Shown in pieces: positions 46,926 to 57,166 of a stretch of DNA of 64,000 nt; the stretch's first letter is position 1, and every line of letters starts with the position of its first letter. The stretch comes from Streptomyces sp. Q6. Its GTDB lineage: Bacteria; Actinomycetota; Actinomycetes; Streptomycetales; Streptomycetaceae. The stretch lies in NCBI RefSeq assembly GCF_036967205.1, contig NZ_CP146022.1, positions 992,001 through 1,056,000 on the forward strand. Reading direction: 5' to 3'. The translations under genes were made by a program, and so were the position numbers. The notes beneath the pieces are model-generated. The model worked only from the letters and a program-made list of their open reading frames with translations. It did no database searches and was not told where the DNA came from.

Positions 46926-48740
46926 TCACGCGGCCGGCTCCAGCTGGGCGTCGCGCTGGACGAGCGCCGCGTACCGACCGTCCTGGGCGAGGAGCTCCTC
47001 GTGGGTACCGCGCTCGGCGATCCGCCCGGAGTCCAGGACCACTATCTGGTCGGCTCCCCGGATGGTGGAGAGGCGGTGCGCGATGGTGAGCGTGGTGCGA
47101 TCGGCCGAGAGCGCGTCGATGGCTTCCTGGACGGCCCGCTCGGTGCGGGTGTCGAGGGCGCTGGTCGCCTCGTCCAGGATGAGGATCGGCGGATCGCGCA
47201 GGATGGTCCTGGCGATCGCCAGGCGCTGCTTCTCACCGCCGGAGAACCGGTGGCCGCGCTCGCCGACCACGGTGTCGTACCCGTCGGGCAGGGCGGCTAT
47301 GTGCTCGTGGATCTGGGCGGCCCTGGCAGCGGCGTGCAGCTCCTCGTCGGTGGCGTCGGGCTTGGCGAACCGGAGGTTCTCGGCGACCGAGGCGTGGAAC
47401 AGGTACGTCTCCTGCGAGACGACCCCGACGGCGCGGGCCAAAGTGTCGAAGTCCAGGTCGCGCACATCGACCCCGTCGACCGTGACGCGGCCGCCCGTGA
47501 CGTCGTACAGCCGCGGTACCAGGTAGCTGAGCGTGGACTTGCCGGAGCCGGTGGAGCCGACGACGGCGAGGGAGCCGCCGGCGGGGACGGTGAGGTCGAT
47601 ACCGTCGAGGATGGGCCGCTGCCGCTGGTCCGCGGCGTCGTAGCGGAACTCGACGTCCTCGAAGCGGACCTCGCCCTTGATGGTGTCGAGCCGGACCGGG
47701 TTCTCCCGCTCGGTGATGTCGACGGGCAGGTCGAGGTACTCGAAGATGCGCTGGAACAGGGCGAGCGAGGTCTGGATCTGGACGCCGGTCTGCAACAGGC
47801 TCACGGTCGGCCGGAACAGGCCCTGCTGGAGCGAGACGAAGGCGACCAGCGTGCCGATGGAGACGCTCGGGCCGCCCATCTGGAAGGCGATGCCGGCCGC
47901 CCAGTAGATGACGGCCGGCATCGCGGCCATGACGATGCTGATGACCGCCATGCGCCAGCGCCCCGCCATGTTCGACCGGACTTCCAGGCCGACCAGTTCG
48001 TCGGACTCGTCGGCGAACGCCTTGGTCAGGGAGTCGGCGCGGCCCATGGTGCGGCCGAGCAGGATGCCGCTGACGGACAGCGACTCGGTGACGGTGGCGG
48101 CCATCGCGGCCATCTGCTTCTGGCGCTGCGTGGCGATCTTCTTGCGCTCGCGCCCGACGCGGCGGGCGATCCACACGAAGACCGGCAGCAGAAGGAGGGA
48201 GACGACCGTCAGGCGCCAGTCGAGAGCGACCATGGCGACGATCGTGGCGATGACGCTCGTCAGGTTCGAGACGAGGGACGTCGCGGTGGAGGTCACGGTC
48301 GCCTGCATGCCGCCGATGTCGTTGGCGATGCGGGACTGGACCTCGCCGGTGCGGGTCTTGGTGAAGAAGGCGAGCGACATGCTCTGCAGGCGTCCGTACA
48401 CCGCGGTGCGCAGGTCGTGCATGACGCGCTGGCCGACGGTCGTCGAGATCAGGGTCTGCAGGACGCCGAAGACGCTGGTGACGACGGCGCTGACGATCAT
48501 GCCGAGGGCGAGCAGGCTGAGCAGCCCGGTGCGGCCCTCGGGGATGGCGACGTCGAGGATCTCCTTGAGCAGGAACGGCGTCGCGACCGTGACCAGCGAG
48601 GAGGCGGCGACGAGCAGCCCGACGAGGGCGAGCCGACCGCGGTAGGGGCGGAAGAGGGACAGGATGCGGCGGATCTGCCGCGGCTGGCCCAATGTCGTGG
48701 CATCGGGGGGCGGCGTCCAGTTGATTTCGTCGCGGGGCAT
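46926..48740 (-). CDS. ABC exporter, fused permease-ATPase
   Basis: Membrane exporter half (604 residues) that works as a homodimer or with a partner. Residues about 25-320 hold six helices (LALVGLLVAASSLVTVATPF at the start). The ATPase has Walker A VGSTGSGKST (about 395), signature FSGGEKQRLAIARTI, Walker B ILILDEATSALD and switch His IAHRLSTI, all canonical. The ATG at 48740 has AGGAGG upstream. It is divergent from a MarR gene over a palindrome, a common layout for drug-inducible efflux. Confidence 0.93.
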   Translation of the reverse strand: MPRDEINWTPPPDATTLGQPRQIRRILSLFRPYRGRLALVGLLVAASSLVTVATPFLLKEILDVAIPEGRTGLLSLLALGMIVSAVVTSVFGVLQTLISTTVGQRVMHDLRTAVYGRLQSMSLAFFTKTRTGEVQSRIANDIGGMQATVTSTATSLVSNLTSVIATIVAMVALDWRLTVVSLLLLPVFVWIARRVGRERKKIATQRQKQMAAMAATVTESLSVSGILLGRTMGRADSLTKAFADESDELVGLEVRSNMAGRWRMAVISIVMAAMPAVIYWAAGIAFQMGGPSVSIGTLVAFVSLQQGLFRPTVSLLQTGVQIQTSLALFQRIFEYLDLPVDITERENPVRLDTIKGEVRFEDVEFRYDAADQRQRPILDGIDLTVPAGGSLAVVGSTGSGKSTLSYLVPRLYDVTGGRVTVDGVDVRDLDFDTLARAVGVVSQETYLFHASVAENLRFAKPDATDEELHAAARAAQIHEHIAALPDGYDTVVGERGHRFSGGEKQRLAIARTILRDPPILILDEATSALDTRTERAVQEAIDALSADRTTLTIAHRLSTIRGADQIVVLDSGRIAERGTHEELLAQDGRYAALVQRDAQLEPAA

Positions 48741-48815
48741 GGGCCTCCTAGGCAGGAAAAGGGTACGTCGCGAGCCCGGCGGACAGCAGCCGAGCTCGAC
48801 TCGAGGAGCATAGCT

Positions 48816-48838
48816 CATTGTTACCTATACTCACAATG
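48816..48838. promoter_or_regulatory. Palindromic operator CATTGT-N11-ACAATG
   Basis: Perfect 6-bp arms separated by 11 bases in the divergent region between the ABC exporter and the MarR gene. The spacer contains TATACT, a possible -10 box. Binding by the adjacent MarR protein would silence both promoters. A partly similar TATTGTT follows at 48853-48859. Confidence 0.65.
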
Positions 48839-48864
48839 CACGTGGTCCTGATATTGTTCCCCGC

Positions 48865-49308
48865 ATGAGTACCCCGGACGCCGACGGCTTCCTCGCCGAG
48901 CAGTTGCTGCGGCTCACCCGCCGCTTGCAGCGCATCCAGAAGCGCCAGCTGGAGCCGGTCGGGATCACGCCCGCGCAGTCCCGGCTGCTGCGCACGCTGG
49001 TGCACTACGAGACACCGCCGCGGATGGCCGATCTCGCGCAGCGCCTGGAGGTGGTGCCCCGCGCGGTGACCAGCACCGTCGACGGTCTGGAGGCGGGTGA
49101 TCTGGTGCGCCGGGTGCCCGACCCGACCAACCGCCGCGTCATCCGGATCGAGCTGACCGAGAAGGGCCGCGCCGCTCTGCGGGAGCTGCGCAGCGCGCGC
49201 CGCGCGGCGGCAGAGGAGATCCTGGCACCGTTGGACGCGGAGCAGCGCGCGCAGCTGACGGTGCTGCTGAACGCGCTGTACGAGACCCCCCGCACCCCGG
49301 AGTGCTGA
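48865..49308 (+). CDS. MarR-family regulator of the ABC exporter
   Basis: Winged-helix regulator of 147 residues. An N-terminal dimer helix (AEQLLRLTRRLQRIQKRQLE) is followed by the DNA-binding region (PRMADLAQRLEVVPRAVTST, then RRVPDPTNRRVIRIELTEKG with the Arg-Arg wing). It faces the ABC exporter across a palindrome and is 19 bases ahead of the dehydrogenase, so it may control both. The inducer is probably a compound that the exporter removes. Confidence 0.87.
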   Translation: MSTPDADGFLAEQLLRLTRRLQRIQKRQLEPVGITPAQSRLLRTLVHYETPPRMADLAQRLEVVPRAVTSTVDGLEAGDLVRRVPDPTNRRVIRIELTEKGRAALRELRSARRAAAEEILAPLDAEQRAQLTVLLNALYETPRTPEC

Positions 49309-49327
49309 CCGCGAGCAAGGAGAGGCC

Positions 49328-52252
49328 ATGCCGCTGCTGGAGCCGAAGCCGCAAGCCCTGCGTCCCGCGTCCCGCCCCTCGGGCCCGGCGCCCGACCGGG
49401 TCACGGACCGGCAGGCAGGCGGCACCGCCGAGCCGCTGCGCTCCGAGCTGACGGAGCTGCTGGGCGCGGACAAGGTCCTCACCAAGATCTCGGATCTGGT
49501 CCGGTACGCCTCGGACGCGAGCCCGTACCGGTTCGTGCCGCAGGTCGTGGTGGTCGCCGAGGACATCGACGATGTGTCGGCCGTGCTGTCGTACGCGCAC
49601 GGCAAGGGCCGCGAGGTCGTCTTCCGCGCGGCGGGCACCTCGTTGAACGGGCAGGCGCAGGGCGAGGACATCCTGGTCGACGTCCGCAAGTTCTGGTCGG
49701 GCGTCGAGGTGCTCGGCGACGGCGAGCGGGCCCGGATCGGCCCCGGCACGACGATCGTGCGGGCCAACGCGACGCTGGCCCGGCACGGCCGGGTGCTCGG
49801 TCCGGACCCGGCGAGCGCGATCGCCTGCACCATCGGCGGGGTCGTGGCGAACAACGCGTCGGGGATGACGGCCGGCACCACGCGCAACTCGTACCGCACG
49901 CTCGCCTCGCTGACCTTCGTGCTGCCGTCGGGCACGGTCGTGGACACGGCGGATCCGGACGCGGACGCGCAGTTGGCGCACGCCGAACCGAAGCTCTGCG
50001 AGGGGCTGTCAGCGATCAAGCGGGAGATCGAGGCGGACGCGGAGCTCAGCCGCCGGATCCGCGCCAAGTACGAGATCAAGAACACGAACGGCTACCGGCT
50101 CGACGCGTTCCTCGACGGTGCGACGCCGGTGGAGATCCTGCGCGGCCTGATGGTCGGCTCGGAGGGCACCTTCGGGTTCATCTCCGAAGTCGTCTTCGAC
50201 ACGCTGCCGTTGGACCGGAAGGTGTCGACGGCGCTGCTGTTCTTCCCGACCCTCACGGCGGCCGCCGCGGCGGTGCCCGTCTTCAACGCGGCGGGGGCGC
50301 TGGCCGTAGAGCTGATGGACGGCAATACGCTGCGTGCTTCGGTCAGTGTGCAGGGGGTGCCGCGGGACTGGGCCGACCTGCCGAAGGAGACGACGGCGCT
50401 GCTCGTCGAGTTCCGCGCGCCGGACGAGGAGGCGCAGGCCGCTTATGAGGAGGCGGCGTCGCAGGCCCTCGAAGGGCTGGACCTGGTCGCGCCGGTCGCC
50501 TCGGTGACGAACGCGTTCACGCGGGACCCGAAGGCGATCGCGGGCTACTGGAAGGCGCGCAAGGCGTTCGTGACGGCGGTCGGCGGTTCGCGGCCGTCGG
50601 GGACCACGCTGATCACGGAGGACTTCGCGGTGCCGCCGTCGCGCCTGGCGGAGGCGTGCGAGGCGCTCCTCGAGCTTCAGACGCGGCACGGGTTCGACGC
50701 CGCGGTGGCCGGTCACGCGGCGCACGGGAACCTGCACTTCCTGCTCGCGTTCGACGCGGCGGAGCCGACGGACGTCGACCGGTACGCGGCGTTCATGGAC
50801 GACTTCTGCCGACTGACGGTGGAGCGGTTCGACGGCTCCCTGAAGGCGGAGCACGCGACGGGCCGCAACATCGCGCCGTTCCTGGAGCTCGAATGGGGGC
50901 CCAGGGCCACCGAGTTGATGTGGCGTACGAAGCAGGTCATCGACCCGGACGGGGTCCTCGCGCCGCGTATCGTGCTCGACCGCGACCCGAAGGCGCATCT
51001 GCGCGGCCTGAAGACCATCCCCAAGGTCGAGGCGATCGCGGACCCGTGCATCGAGTGCGGCTTCTGTGAGCCCACGTGCCCCAGCGAGGACGTGACGACG
51101 ACCCCGCGCCAGCGGATCGTGCTGCGGCGGGAGATGATGCGCCAGCCCTCGGGTTCGCCGGTCGAGGACGCGCTGATCGACGCGTACGGGTACGACGCGG
51201 TGGACACCTGCGCCGGGGACTCCACGTGCAAGCTGGCCTGCCCGGTCGGCATCGACACGGGTGCGTTCATGAAGAGTTTCCGGCACGCGCGGCACACGCC
51301 CCGGGAGGAGAAGGTCGCGGCGCTCGCCGCGAAGAACTTCAAGGCCGTCGAGGCGTCCGCGCGGCTCGCCGTGGCGGCCGCCGACAAGATCAGTGACCGG
51401 CTGCTGACCCGGGTGACGACCGCGGCGCGCAAGGCGGTCCGGCCGGATCTGGTACCGGAGTGGCTGCCGGAGATTCCGGGCGCCGCCGCCCGTGCGCTGC
51501 CCCGTACCGAGCGGGTGGGGGCCACTGCCGTCTACTACCCGGCGTGCGTCAATCGCATCTTCGGGACGCCCGGCGACCTGTCGCTCCCGCAGGCCGTCGT
51601 CGCGGTGTCCGCGCGCGCGGGACGACCGGTGTGGATCCCGAAGGACGTCGCGGGGACGTGCTGCGCCACGATCTGGCACTCCAAGGGCTACGACGACGGC
51701 AACAAGGTGATGGCGAACCGGATCGTGGAAGCGGCCTGGGGCTGGACGGCGGGTGGCCGGCTCCCGCTCGTCGTGGACGCGTCGTCGTGCACGCTGGGCA
51801 TCGCGCACGAGGTGGTTCCGTATCTCACCGACGACAACAGGGAGTTGCACAAGGAGCTGACGATCGTGGACTCCCTGGTGTGGGCCGCCGAGGAATTGCT
51901 GCCGCACCTCACGGTGGAGCGCACGATCGGCTCCGCCGTCCTCCATCCGACCTGTTCCATGGAACACCTGGGTGATGTCGCGCAGTTGAGGGCGCTCGCC
52001 GAGGCGTGCGCCGACGAGGTGGTCGTCCCGGACGACGCGGGCTGCTGCGCCTTCGCGGGCGACCGGGGCATGCTCCACAAGGAGTTGACCGAGTCCGCGA
52101 CCCGCAAGGAAGCCGTGGAGGTCACGTCCCGCGCCTACGACGCGCACCTGTCGGCCAACCGGATGTGCGAGGTCGGCATGGACCACGCGACGGGCCGCTC
52201 GTACTACTCCGTCCTCGTGGAGCTGGAGCGGGCGACGCGCCCCGCCCGCTGA
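49328..52252 (+). CDS. FAD-binding and Fe-S-binding dehydrogenase, D-lactate/glycolate oxidase type
   Basis: Fused respiratory-type oxidoreductase of 974 residues. Residues about 20-560 form a GlcD/Dld-like flavin domain ([72 protein letters not shown], and [14 protein letters not shown]). The C-terminal part is GlcF-like, with two 4Fe-4S motifs [13 protein letters not shown] and [14 protein letters not shown]. Two CCG-type domains follow (ACVNRIFG with CCATIWHS, and CSMEHLG with CCAFAGDRG). Oxidation of D-lactate or another 2-hydroxyacid to the quinone pool is likely. Its place behind a MarR gene is unusual. Confidence 0.92.
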   Translation: MPLLEPKPQALRPASRPSGPAPDRVTDRQAGGTAEPLRSELTELLGADKVLTKISDLVRYASDASPYRFVPQVVVVAEDIDDVSAVLSYAHGKGREVVFRAAGTSLNGQAQGEDILVDVRKFWSGVEVLGDGERARIGPGTTIVRANATLARHGRVLGPDPASAIACTIGGVVANNASGMTAGTTRNSYRTLASLTFVLPSGTVVDTADPDADAQLAHAEPKLCEGLSAIKREIEADAELSRRIRAKYEIKNTNGYRLDAFLDGATPVEILRGLMVGSEGTFGFISEVVFDTLPLDRKVSTALLFFPTLTAAAAAVPVFNAAGALAVELMDGNTLRASVSVQGVPRDWADLPKETTALLVEFRAPDEEAQAAYEEAASQALEGLDLVAPVASVTNAFTRDPKAIAGYWKARKAFVTAVGGSRPSGTTLITEDFAVPPSRLAEACEALLELQTRHGFDAAVAGHAAHGNLHFLLAFDAAEPTDVDRYAAFMDDFCRLTVERFDGSLKAEHATGRNIAPFLELEWGPRATELMWRTKQVIDPDGVLAPRIVLDRDPKAHLRGLKTIPKVEAIADPCIECGFCEPTCPSEDVTTTPRQRIVLRREMMRQPSGSPVEDALIDAYGYDAVDTCAGDSTCKLACPVGIDTGAFMKSFRHARHTPREEKVAALAAKNFKAVEASARLAVAAADKISDRLLTRVTTAARKAVRPDLVPEWLPEIPGAAARALPRTERVGATAVYYPACVNRIFGTPGDLSLPQAVVAVSARAGRPVWIPKDVAGTCCATIWHSKGYDDGNKVMANRIVEAAWGWTAGGRLPLVVDASSCTLGIAHEVVPYLTDDNRELHKELTIVDSLVWAAEELLPHLTVERTIGSAVLHPTCSMEHLGDVAQLRALAEACADEVVVPDDAGCCAFAGDRGMLHKELTESATRKEAVEVTSRAYDAHLSANRMCEVGMDHATGRSYYSVLVELERATRPAR

Positions 52253-52264
52253 CCGGCGCACTTC

Positions 52265-52300
52265 AAGGGCCGGTAAAGAAGTCCAACTCCTCGGCCCCTT
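52265..52300 (+). terminator. Weak stem-loop after the dehydrogenase
   Basis: AAGGGCCG at 52265-52272 pairs with CGGCCCCTT at 52292-52300 with one bulged C and a 19-base loop. It is 12 bases past the stop and is a modest terminator candidate. Confidence 0.45.
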
Positions 52301-52325
52301 CAGTCCCTTGCGTCCAACTGTCATC

Positions 52326-52377
52326 ACCTCCAAGGTGGCTGCCGTTTGCCCGGCACCGCACCCACCACCTTGGAGGT
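52326..52377 (+). promoter_or_regulatory. Inverted repeat burying the ribosome site of the GH109-like gene
   Basis: ACCTCCAAGGTGG at 52326-52338 is an exact complement of CCACCTTGGAGGT at 52365-52377. The right arm contains the GGAGG ribosome site, four bases before the ATG at 52381. A smaller hairpin (TGCCG 52340-52344 with CGGCA 52351-52355) lies inside the 26-base loop. If formed in mRNA, the stem would block translation until opened. Confidence 0.6.
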
Positions 52378-52380
52378 TCG

Positions 52381-53829
52381 ATGCACGACAACGACGACCG
52401 GACGCAGCATCCCGGCCCGGAGAACCCCGAGCCGTCCGACGGCGGTCACTCGCGGCGTGATGTCCTGCGCACCGCGGGCGTCGCGGGCGCGGGACTCGGC
52501 ATCGCCGCGTTCGGTTCCCCCACGGCTCAGGCAGCGCAAGCTGACACCTCGTCCGGTGCCGTCGCGGCCGCGCCGGAGCGGCAGGGCGCGACGATGGCCG
52601 GAGTGCCCTTCGAGCGGCGCTCCACGGTACGCGTCGGGATCATCGGGCTCGGCAACCGCGGCGGAAGCATGATCGACCTGTTCCTCGCCATGCCGGGGGT
52701 CCTCATCGTGGCGCTGTGCGACCCGGTGAAGGACAAGACGGAGCGTGCGGCGGCCAAGGTGACGGCCGCGGGCCAGCCGGCTCCGGCGACGTACACCAAG
52801 GGCGATCACGACTTCGAGAACCTGTGCAAGCGCGGCGATCTCGACTTCGTGTACGCGGCGACGCCGTGGGACTGGCACTTCGAGATGGCGAAGACGGCGA
52901 TGCTCAACGGCAAGCATGTCGGCGTCGAGTGTCCGATCGCGCTCCAGCTCGACCAGTTGTGGGAGCTGGTGGATCTCTCGGAGCGCACACGCAGACACTG
53001 CATGCAGTTGGAGAACTGCTGCTACGGCCGCAACGAGATGCGGGTCCTGCGCATGGCGCACGCGGGCAAGTTCGGCCAACTCCTGCACGGGGCGGGGGCG
53101 TACAACCATGATCTGCGCGGCCTGATGTTCGACCCCGACTACTACGAGGGTCCGTGGCGGCGGCTGTGGCACACGCGGCTGCGCGGGGATCTGTACCCCA
53201 ATCACGGGTTCGGTCCGGTCGCCAACTACATGGACATCAACCGCGGCGATCGCGTCACCCACATCTCCAGCTTCGGCACGCCCTCGCTCGGTCTGGCCGA
53301 GTACCGAGCGGCCAACATGCCCAAGGACGACCCGAGTTGGAAGGAGACCTATGTCGAGTCGGACCGGACGATCAGTCTCGTCCAGACGGCGAAGGGCCGG
53401 GTGATCCGTCTGGAACACGACGTCAGCACCCCGCACCCGTACTCCCGCATCAATCAACTGGGCGGCACCAAGGGCGTGTTCGAGGACTATCCGGCACGCA
53501 TCTATCTCGAACCCGACCAGACGAACGACGCGTGGGGCGACTTCGCGCGGTACGCCGACTGGGACCACTGGCTGTGGAAGGAGCACGCCGATCCGCCGGG
53601 TGGCCACGGCGGCATGGACTACATCATGGTGTACCGCCTCATGCAGACGATGCGACTCGGTCTCGTACCGGACTTCGACGTGTACGACGCCGCGACCTGG
53701 ACGTCTCCGGTGCCGCTGAGCCATCTGTCGATCAAGGCGAACGGCGCGCCGCAGCAGATCCCGGACTTCACTCGCGGTGAATGGCGCAGGAAGCGCGGCG
53801 GTGTCGACTCGGAGAAGCCCGCCGAGTGA
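52381..53829 (+). CDS. Tat-exported Gfo/Idh/MocA protein, GH109-like
   Basis: Secreted NAD-dependent oxidoreductase-fold protein of 482 residues. The Tat signal reads [20 protein letters not shown] (24-43). The Rossmann fold starts at [18 protein letters not shown]. Then come [40 protein letters not shown] and [20 protein letters not shown], which closely recall GH109 alpha-N-acetylgalactosaminidases that use NAD in a redox-assisted hydrolysis. Glycosidase activity is inferred. Translation may be controlled by the upstream inverted repeat. It converges on the PNGase A-like gene. Confidence 0.87.
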   Translation: MHDNDDRTQHPGPENPEPSDGGHSRRDVLRTAGVAGAGLGIAAFGSPTAQAAQADTSSGAVAAAPERQGATMAGVPFERRSTVRVGIIGLGNRGGSMIDLFLAMPGVLIVALCDPVKDKTERAAAKVTAAGQPAPATYTKGDHDFENLCKRGDLDFVYAATPWDWHFEMAKTAMLNGKHVGVECPIALQLDQLWELVDLSERTRRHCMQLENCCYGRNEMRVLRMAHAGKFGQLLHGAGAYNHDLRGLMFDPDYYEGPWRRLWHTRLRGDLYPNHGFGPVANYMDINRGDRVTHISSFGTPSLGLAEYRAANMPKDDPSWKETYVESDRTISLVQTAKGRVIRLEHDVSTPHPYSRINQLGGTKGVFEDYPARIYLEPDQTNDAWGDFARYADWDHWLWKEHADPPGGHGGMDYIMVYRLMQTMRLGLVPDFDVYDAATWTSPVPLSHLSIKANGAPQQIPDFTRGEWRRKRGGVDSEKPAE

Positions 53830-53860
53830 GTCCCGCTCAGGGGCGTGACTCCTGAGGGGT

Positions 53861-53887
53861 GCGGGGCCCGGCCGTGCCGGGCCCCGC
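53861..53887. terminator. Perfect 12-bp stem-loop between convergent genes
   Basis: GCGGGGCCCGGC (53861-53872), a 3-base loop and the exact complement (53876-53887). It lies between the GH109-like gene and the PNGase A-like gene and is likely bidirectional. Confidence 0.85.
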
Positions 53888-53893
53888 GGCCGC

Positions 53894-55483
53894 TCAGCAG
53901 CGCGTACGGTCGATCGTCAACGTACCTTGTTCGGTGCGGAGTTCGCGGTCGTAGCAGCGTCCGGGGCCGTGCACACGGTAGCGCTCCCCCGTGACACCGA
54001 CGGCATGGCGTTCCTCGCGCGGGGCGCTCGACGTGTAGGTCGCGTCGCCGGTGTACGTGTCGTCGCGGACGGTCCAGGCACCGCCGGTGCTCGTCGCGTC
54101 CCGGTCGCCGAGGGCGATCACGGTGCGCAGCCGGTCGTCCGCGCCGAGCGTCGTGGTGCCGTCCATGGTGTACGTGCGATGGGTGCGGGTGGTGCGCCCG
54201 TCGACGCGGACGCTCTCGCGGTCGGTCCACGTGGCCGTGAGCGCGTCGGTGTTCTCGCCGTCGGTCCACTGGTGCACGGAGGTGGTGGCGAGGGTGCGGC
54301 TGACGGTGGTGGCGACGCGGCCGTGCGAGGTGTTCACGTAGCCGCTGACGCTGAGGCTGTGCCCGCCGTCCGTGTCGAGGCGGTGCCGCTCCTCACCCGA
54401 ACCGGGTGTGTAGAGCGAGGAGTTGGAGAGTTCTCCGACCCGGTGGTCGGTGAGCGCGCCGGTGACGTGGGAGCGGCCGGCGTCCTGCCAGGCCAGGATG
54501 TTCACCGGGGTGCTCCAGCCGCTCTGCCCCTGTGGGACGCCGACGACGGACACCTCGACGCGGTGCGGCCGGCCGTCGTTGAGCAGTCCCGCGAACGGCG
54601 TGAGGTCGTACTCGATGGGCTTGATGTCGAAGGCGCGCGGGCCGGGAATCACGTACCAGAGGAAGGGGTTGGACCAACCGCCGGTCCACACGGTCGGGAA
54701 CGGGGCGGCGATTCCCGCGAGTTGACCGTCGACCGTGATCTGTACCTCGCGGTAGGGCCCGGGGTCCGCCTTGCAGGAGTACGGGGCGGCGGTGGGGACG
54801 GTCAGGTACCAGTACTCCTCGCAGCCGCCGCCGGAGCCGGTGGCGTACACCTCGGCGACGATGCGTTCGCTGTTGCGGGGCGTGGTCACGGTGTTGTCCG
54901 CGGCACGGGTCAGCACCCGATCGGGCGCGTGCGCGGCGGGAGTCGACCGGTCGGCGGCGTAGAAGGTGAGGGTCGCCTTGACGTCGATGACGCCGGTGTA
55001 GGTGTCGTTGACGACGTTGCCGATGAGCATCTCGACGGGCTGTTCGGTGCGCAGGGTGTCGCTGTAGCGGGTGACGTCCTTCGCGACGTTCCAGGCGATG
55101 CCGTCCGGGGAGGGCTCGGGGGTCGAGGTGCGCAGGATCTCGACGCCGCCGATGTGGAGATAGCCGAGGCGGTCGAACTGGCGTCCCTTCACGGCGCCTT
55201 CGAGTCGCAGCACCACCTTGCTCCAGCGGTCCCCACAGCCCTTCGGCGGGGTGTAACTCCCCTTGTAGGGAGTGAAGTCGCGGAACTGCGCCGCGGCGAG
55301 GGTGACGTCGCAGGCCTTGGTCCGGGGCTTCTCGACGGGCGGGGTCGCGGTGATCGGGTCGTGCCAGTCGGTGCCGAACTCGGCGGGCACGTCGGCCTGT
55401 TGGGCGCTCGCCGGCGATCCGGCGAGGAGGGGGCCCGCCGTGAGGATCACCCCGACGAGCATGGACATGACGCGTCTTCTCAT
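53894..55483 (-). CDS. Secreted PNGase A-like glycoamidase
   Basis: Extracellular protein of about 529 residues. A Sec signal (SMLVGVILTAGPLLAGSPAS) precedes the peptide-N4-(N-acetylglucosaminyl)asparagine amidase A domain: WSKVVLRLEGAVKGRQFDRL, GYLHIGGVEILRTSTPEPSP, GIAWNVAKDVTRYSDTL, and CEEYWYLTVPTAAPYSC. PNGase A enzymes cut N-glycans from glycopeptides. The start is uncertain: ATG at 55483 has no clear site, while ATG at 55468 has AGAAG upstream. It sits next to a GH109-like gene, which also suggests glycan breakdown outside the cell. Confidence 0.85.
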   Translation of the reverse strand: MRRRVMSMLVGVILTAGPLLAGSPASAQQADVPAEFGTDWHDPITATPPVEKPRTKACDVTLAAAQFRDFTPYKGSYTPPKGCGDRWSKVVLRLEGAVKGRQFDRLGYLHIGGVEILRTSTPEPSPDGIAWNVAKDVTRYSDTLRTEQPVEMLIGNVVNDTYTGVIDVKATLTFYAADRSTPAAHAPDRVLTRAADNTVTTPRNSERIVAEVYATGSGGGCEEYWYLTVPTAAPYSCKADPGPYREVQITVDGQLAGIAAPFPTVWTGGWSNPFLWYVIPGPRAFDIKPIEYDLTPFAGLLNDGRPHRVEVSVVGVPQGQSGWSTPVNILAWQDAGRSHVTGALTDHRVGELSNSSLYTPGSGEERHRLDTDGGHSLSVSGYVNTSHGRVATTVSRTLATTSVHQWTDGENTDALTATWTDRESVRVDGRTTRTHRTYTMDGTTTLGADDRLRTVIALGDRDATSTGGAWTVRDDTYTGDATYTSSAPREERHAVGVTGERYRVHGPGRCYDRELRTEQGTLTIDRTRC

Positions 55484-55587
55484 GGGCGGTGTTCTACGGT
55501 GTGCCGGCGCGCCGCGCAATGGCGTCCCTCTCGACCGGCACCCGCGACACCAGTACGCTCCCGGCGCACCGGGGGAAGGCAGGGGCC

Positions 55588-57105
55588 ATGGGTGTGGATG
55601 CCGAGCGGGAGAACGGGGCGCCGCTCGCGCCCACGGCCTGGCGGCCGCTGCTGTGCGGCGCCGTCGGACACGCTCTGGCGCTGACCCTCCTCTCGGCCCG
55701 ATACGGCTACCACCGCGACGAGTTGTACTTCCGCGCGGCCGCGCACCACCTCTCCTGGGGGTACGTGGATCAGCCGCCGCTCACTCCCCTGCTGGCCCGC
55801 GTCTCGACCGCCGTGTTCGGCGACAGCCTGGTCGGACTGCGGGTGTGCGCGACGCTCGCGATCACCGCGGCCGTGGTCGTCGTCGCTCTGATCGCGCGGG
55901 AGCTGGGCGGCGGGCGTGGGCCCCAACTCCTGGCGGCCGGGCTCGCGGCGGTCGGCGGTCAGGTCCTCGCGGTCGGGCACATGGTGAGCACGGCGACGTT
56001 CGACCTGCTGGTGTGGGTGACGGTGAGCTGGCTCGTGCTGCGTGTGCTGCGGACCGGGGACGGCCGGTGGTGGCTCGCGGTGGGCGCGGTCACGGGGATC
56101 GGCGTGCAGAACAAGTACCTGGTCCTGCTGCTCGTCGTCGTACTGCTCACGGCGATCGGGGCGGTGGGGCCGCGCGGCGTGCTGCGCGGCGGCTGGTTCG
56201 TCGCCGGATGCGCGACGGCGCTCGCGCTGGCCTCGCCCACTCTGGCGTGGCAGGCCGCGCACGACTGGCCGCAGCTCACGGTGGCGCGCGGCATCAGCGA
56301 GGACGACGGCGCGGAGAACCGCGCACTGCTCGTCCCGGAGCAACTCGTCTATCTCTCACCGCTGTTCGTCCCCATGTGGATCGCCGGATGGCGTCGGCTG
56401 TGGCGGGCGACGGACATGCGGTGGGCGCGGGCGTTCGCGGTCGCGTATCCACTCTTGTGCGGGATCGTGCTCGCGCTCGGCGGCAAGGGGTACTACACGG
56501 TGCCGCTGCTCGTCGTCCTGCTCGCGGCGGGGTGCGAGCCGACACTGCGGTGGGCCGGGGCGGGTCGGGTGCGGGTGCGGGTGCGGCGCGCGCTGCTGGT
56601 GGGCGCCGTCGTCGTGTCCGCCGCGATCTGCGCCGTGATCGCGCTGCCCGTGCTGCCGCCCGGCGATCTCGCCGCCCCGATGGCCGCCAACAAGGAGCAG
56701 GGCGAGCAACTCGGCTGGCCCGAACTGGCCGACGCGGCGCGGGACGGCTGGGCACGTATCCCCGGGGAACGGCGGGCCACGTCCGTACTGTTCACCGGCA
56801 ACTACGGTGAGGCGGGCGCTCTGGACCGGTACGGCCCGGCGCGTGGGCTGCCCGCTCCGTACTCGGGCCACATGAGCTACGCCGACTGGGGCCCGCCGCC
56901 GGACACGGCGGACGGACCCGTCCTGCTCGTCCGTCAGGCCGACGCCTCCGGCATCGAGCGGTTCTTCACCGGCTGCCGCACCGTCACCCGCGTCGACAAC
57001 GGACACGACATCGACAACGAGGAACAGGACGCGGCGATCGTGCTGTGCGAGGGCCCGGCACGGAGGTGGTCGGCGTTGTGGCCGTCACTGCGGCACGCGT
57101 ACTGA
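55588..57105 (+). CDS. GT39/ArnT-like membrane glycosyltransferase
   Basis: Integral membrane glycosyltransferase of 505 residues, of the polyprenyl-phosphate-sugar-dependent PMT/ArnT group. The family start is seen in LTLLSARYGYHRDELYFRAA, with the Asp-Glu pair in the first outer loop. WGYVDQPPLTPLLARVSTAV and several helices follow, then a soluble C-terminal part from about 385 (GYYTVPLLVVLLAAGCEP precedes it). The acceptor is unknown. The ATG at 55588 has AGGGG upstream. It is divergent from the PNGase A-like gene with about 100 bases between. Confidence 0.85.
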   Translation: MGVDAERENGAPLAPTAWRPLLCGAVGHALALTLLSARYGYHRDELYFRAAAHHLSWGYVDQPPLTPLLARVSTAVFGDSLVGLRVCATLAITAAVVVVALIARELGGGRGPQLLAAGLAAVGGQVLAVGHMVSTATFDLLVWVTVSWLVLRVLRTGDGRWWLAVGAVTGIGVQNKYLVLLLVVVLLTAIGAVGPRGVLRGGWFVAGCATALALASPTLAWQAAHDWPQLTVARGISEDDGAENRALLVPEQLVYLSPLFVPMWIAGWRRLWRATDMRWARAFAVAYPLLCGIVLALGGKGYYTVPLLVVLLAAGCEPTLRWAGAGRVRVRVRRALLVGAVVVSAAICAVIALPVLPPGDLAAPMAANKEQGEQLGWPELADAARDGWARIPGERRATSVLFTGNYGEAGALDRYGPARGLPAPYSGHMSYADWGPPPDTADGPVLLVRQADASGIERFFTGCRTVTRVDNGHDIDNEEQDAAIVLCEGPARRWSALWPSLRHAY

Positions 57106-57166
57106 ACGGGTGAGCGGGTGCGCGAACAGCGCACTGGGCGGTCGGACCGAACAAGCCGACCATGCC

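Noticed and set aside
45954-48851. A 965-residue frame antisense to the MltG-like and ABC exporter genes
   Set aside because: The opposite strand carries complete canonical ATPase motifs and the MltG catalytic motif.
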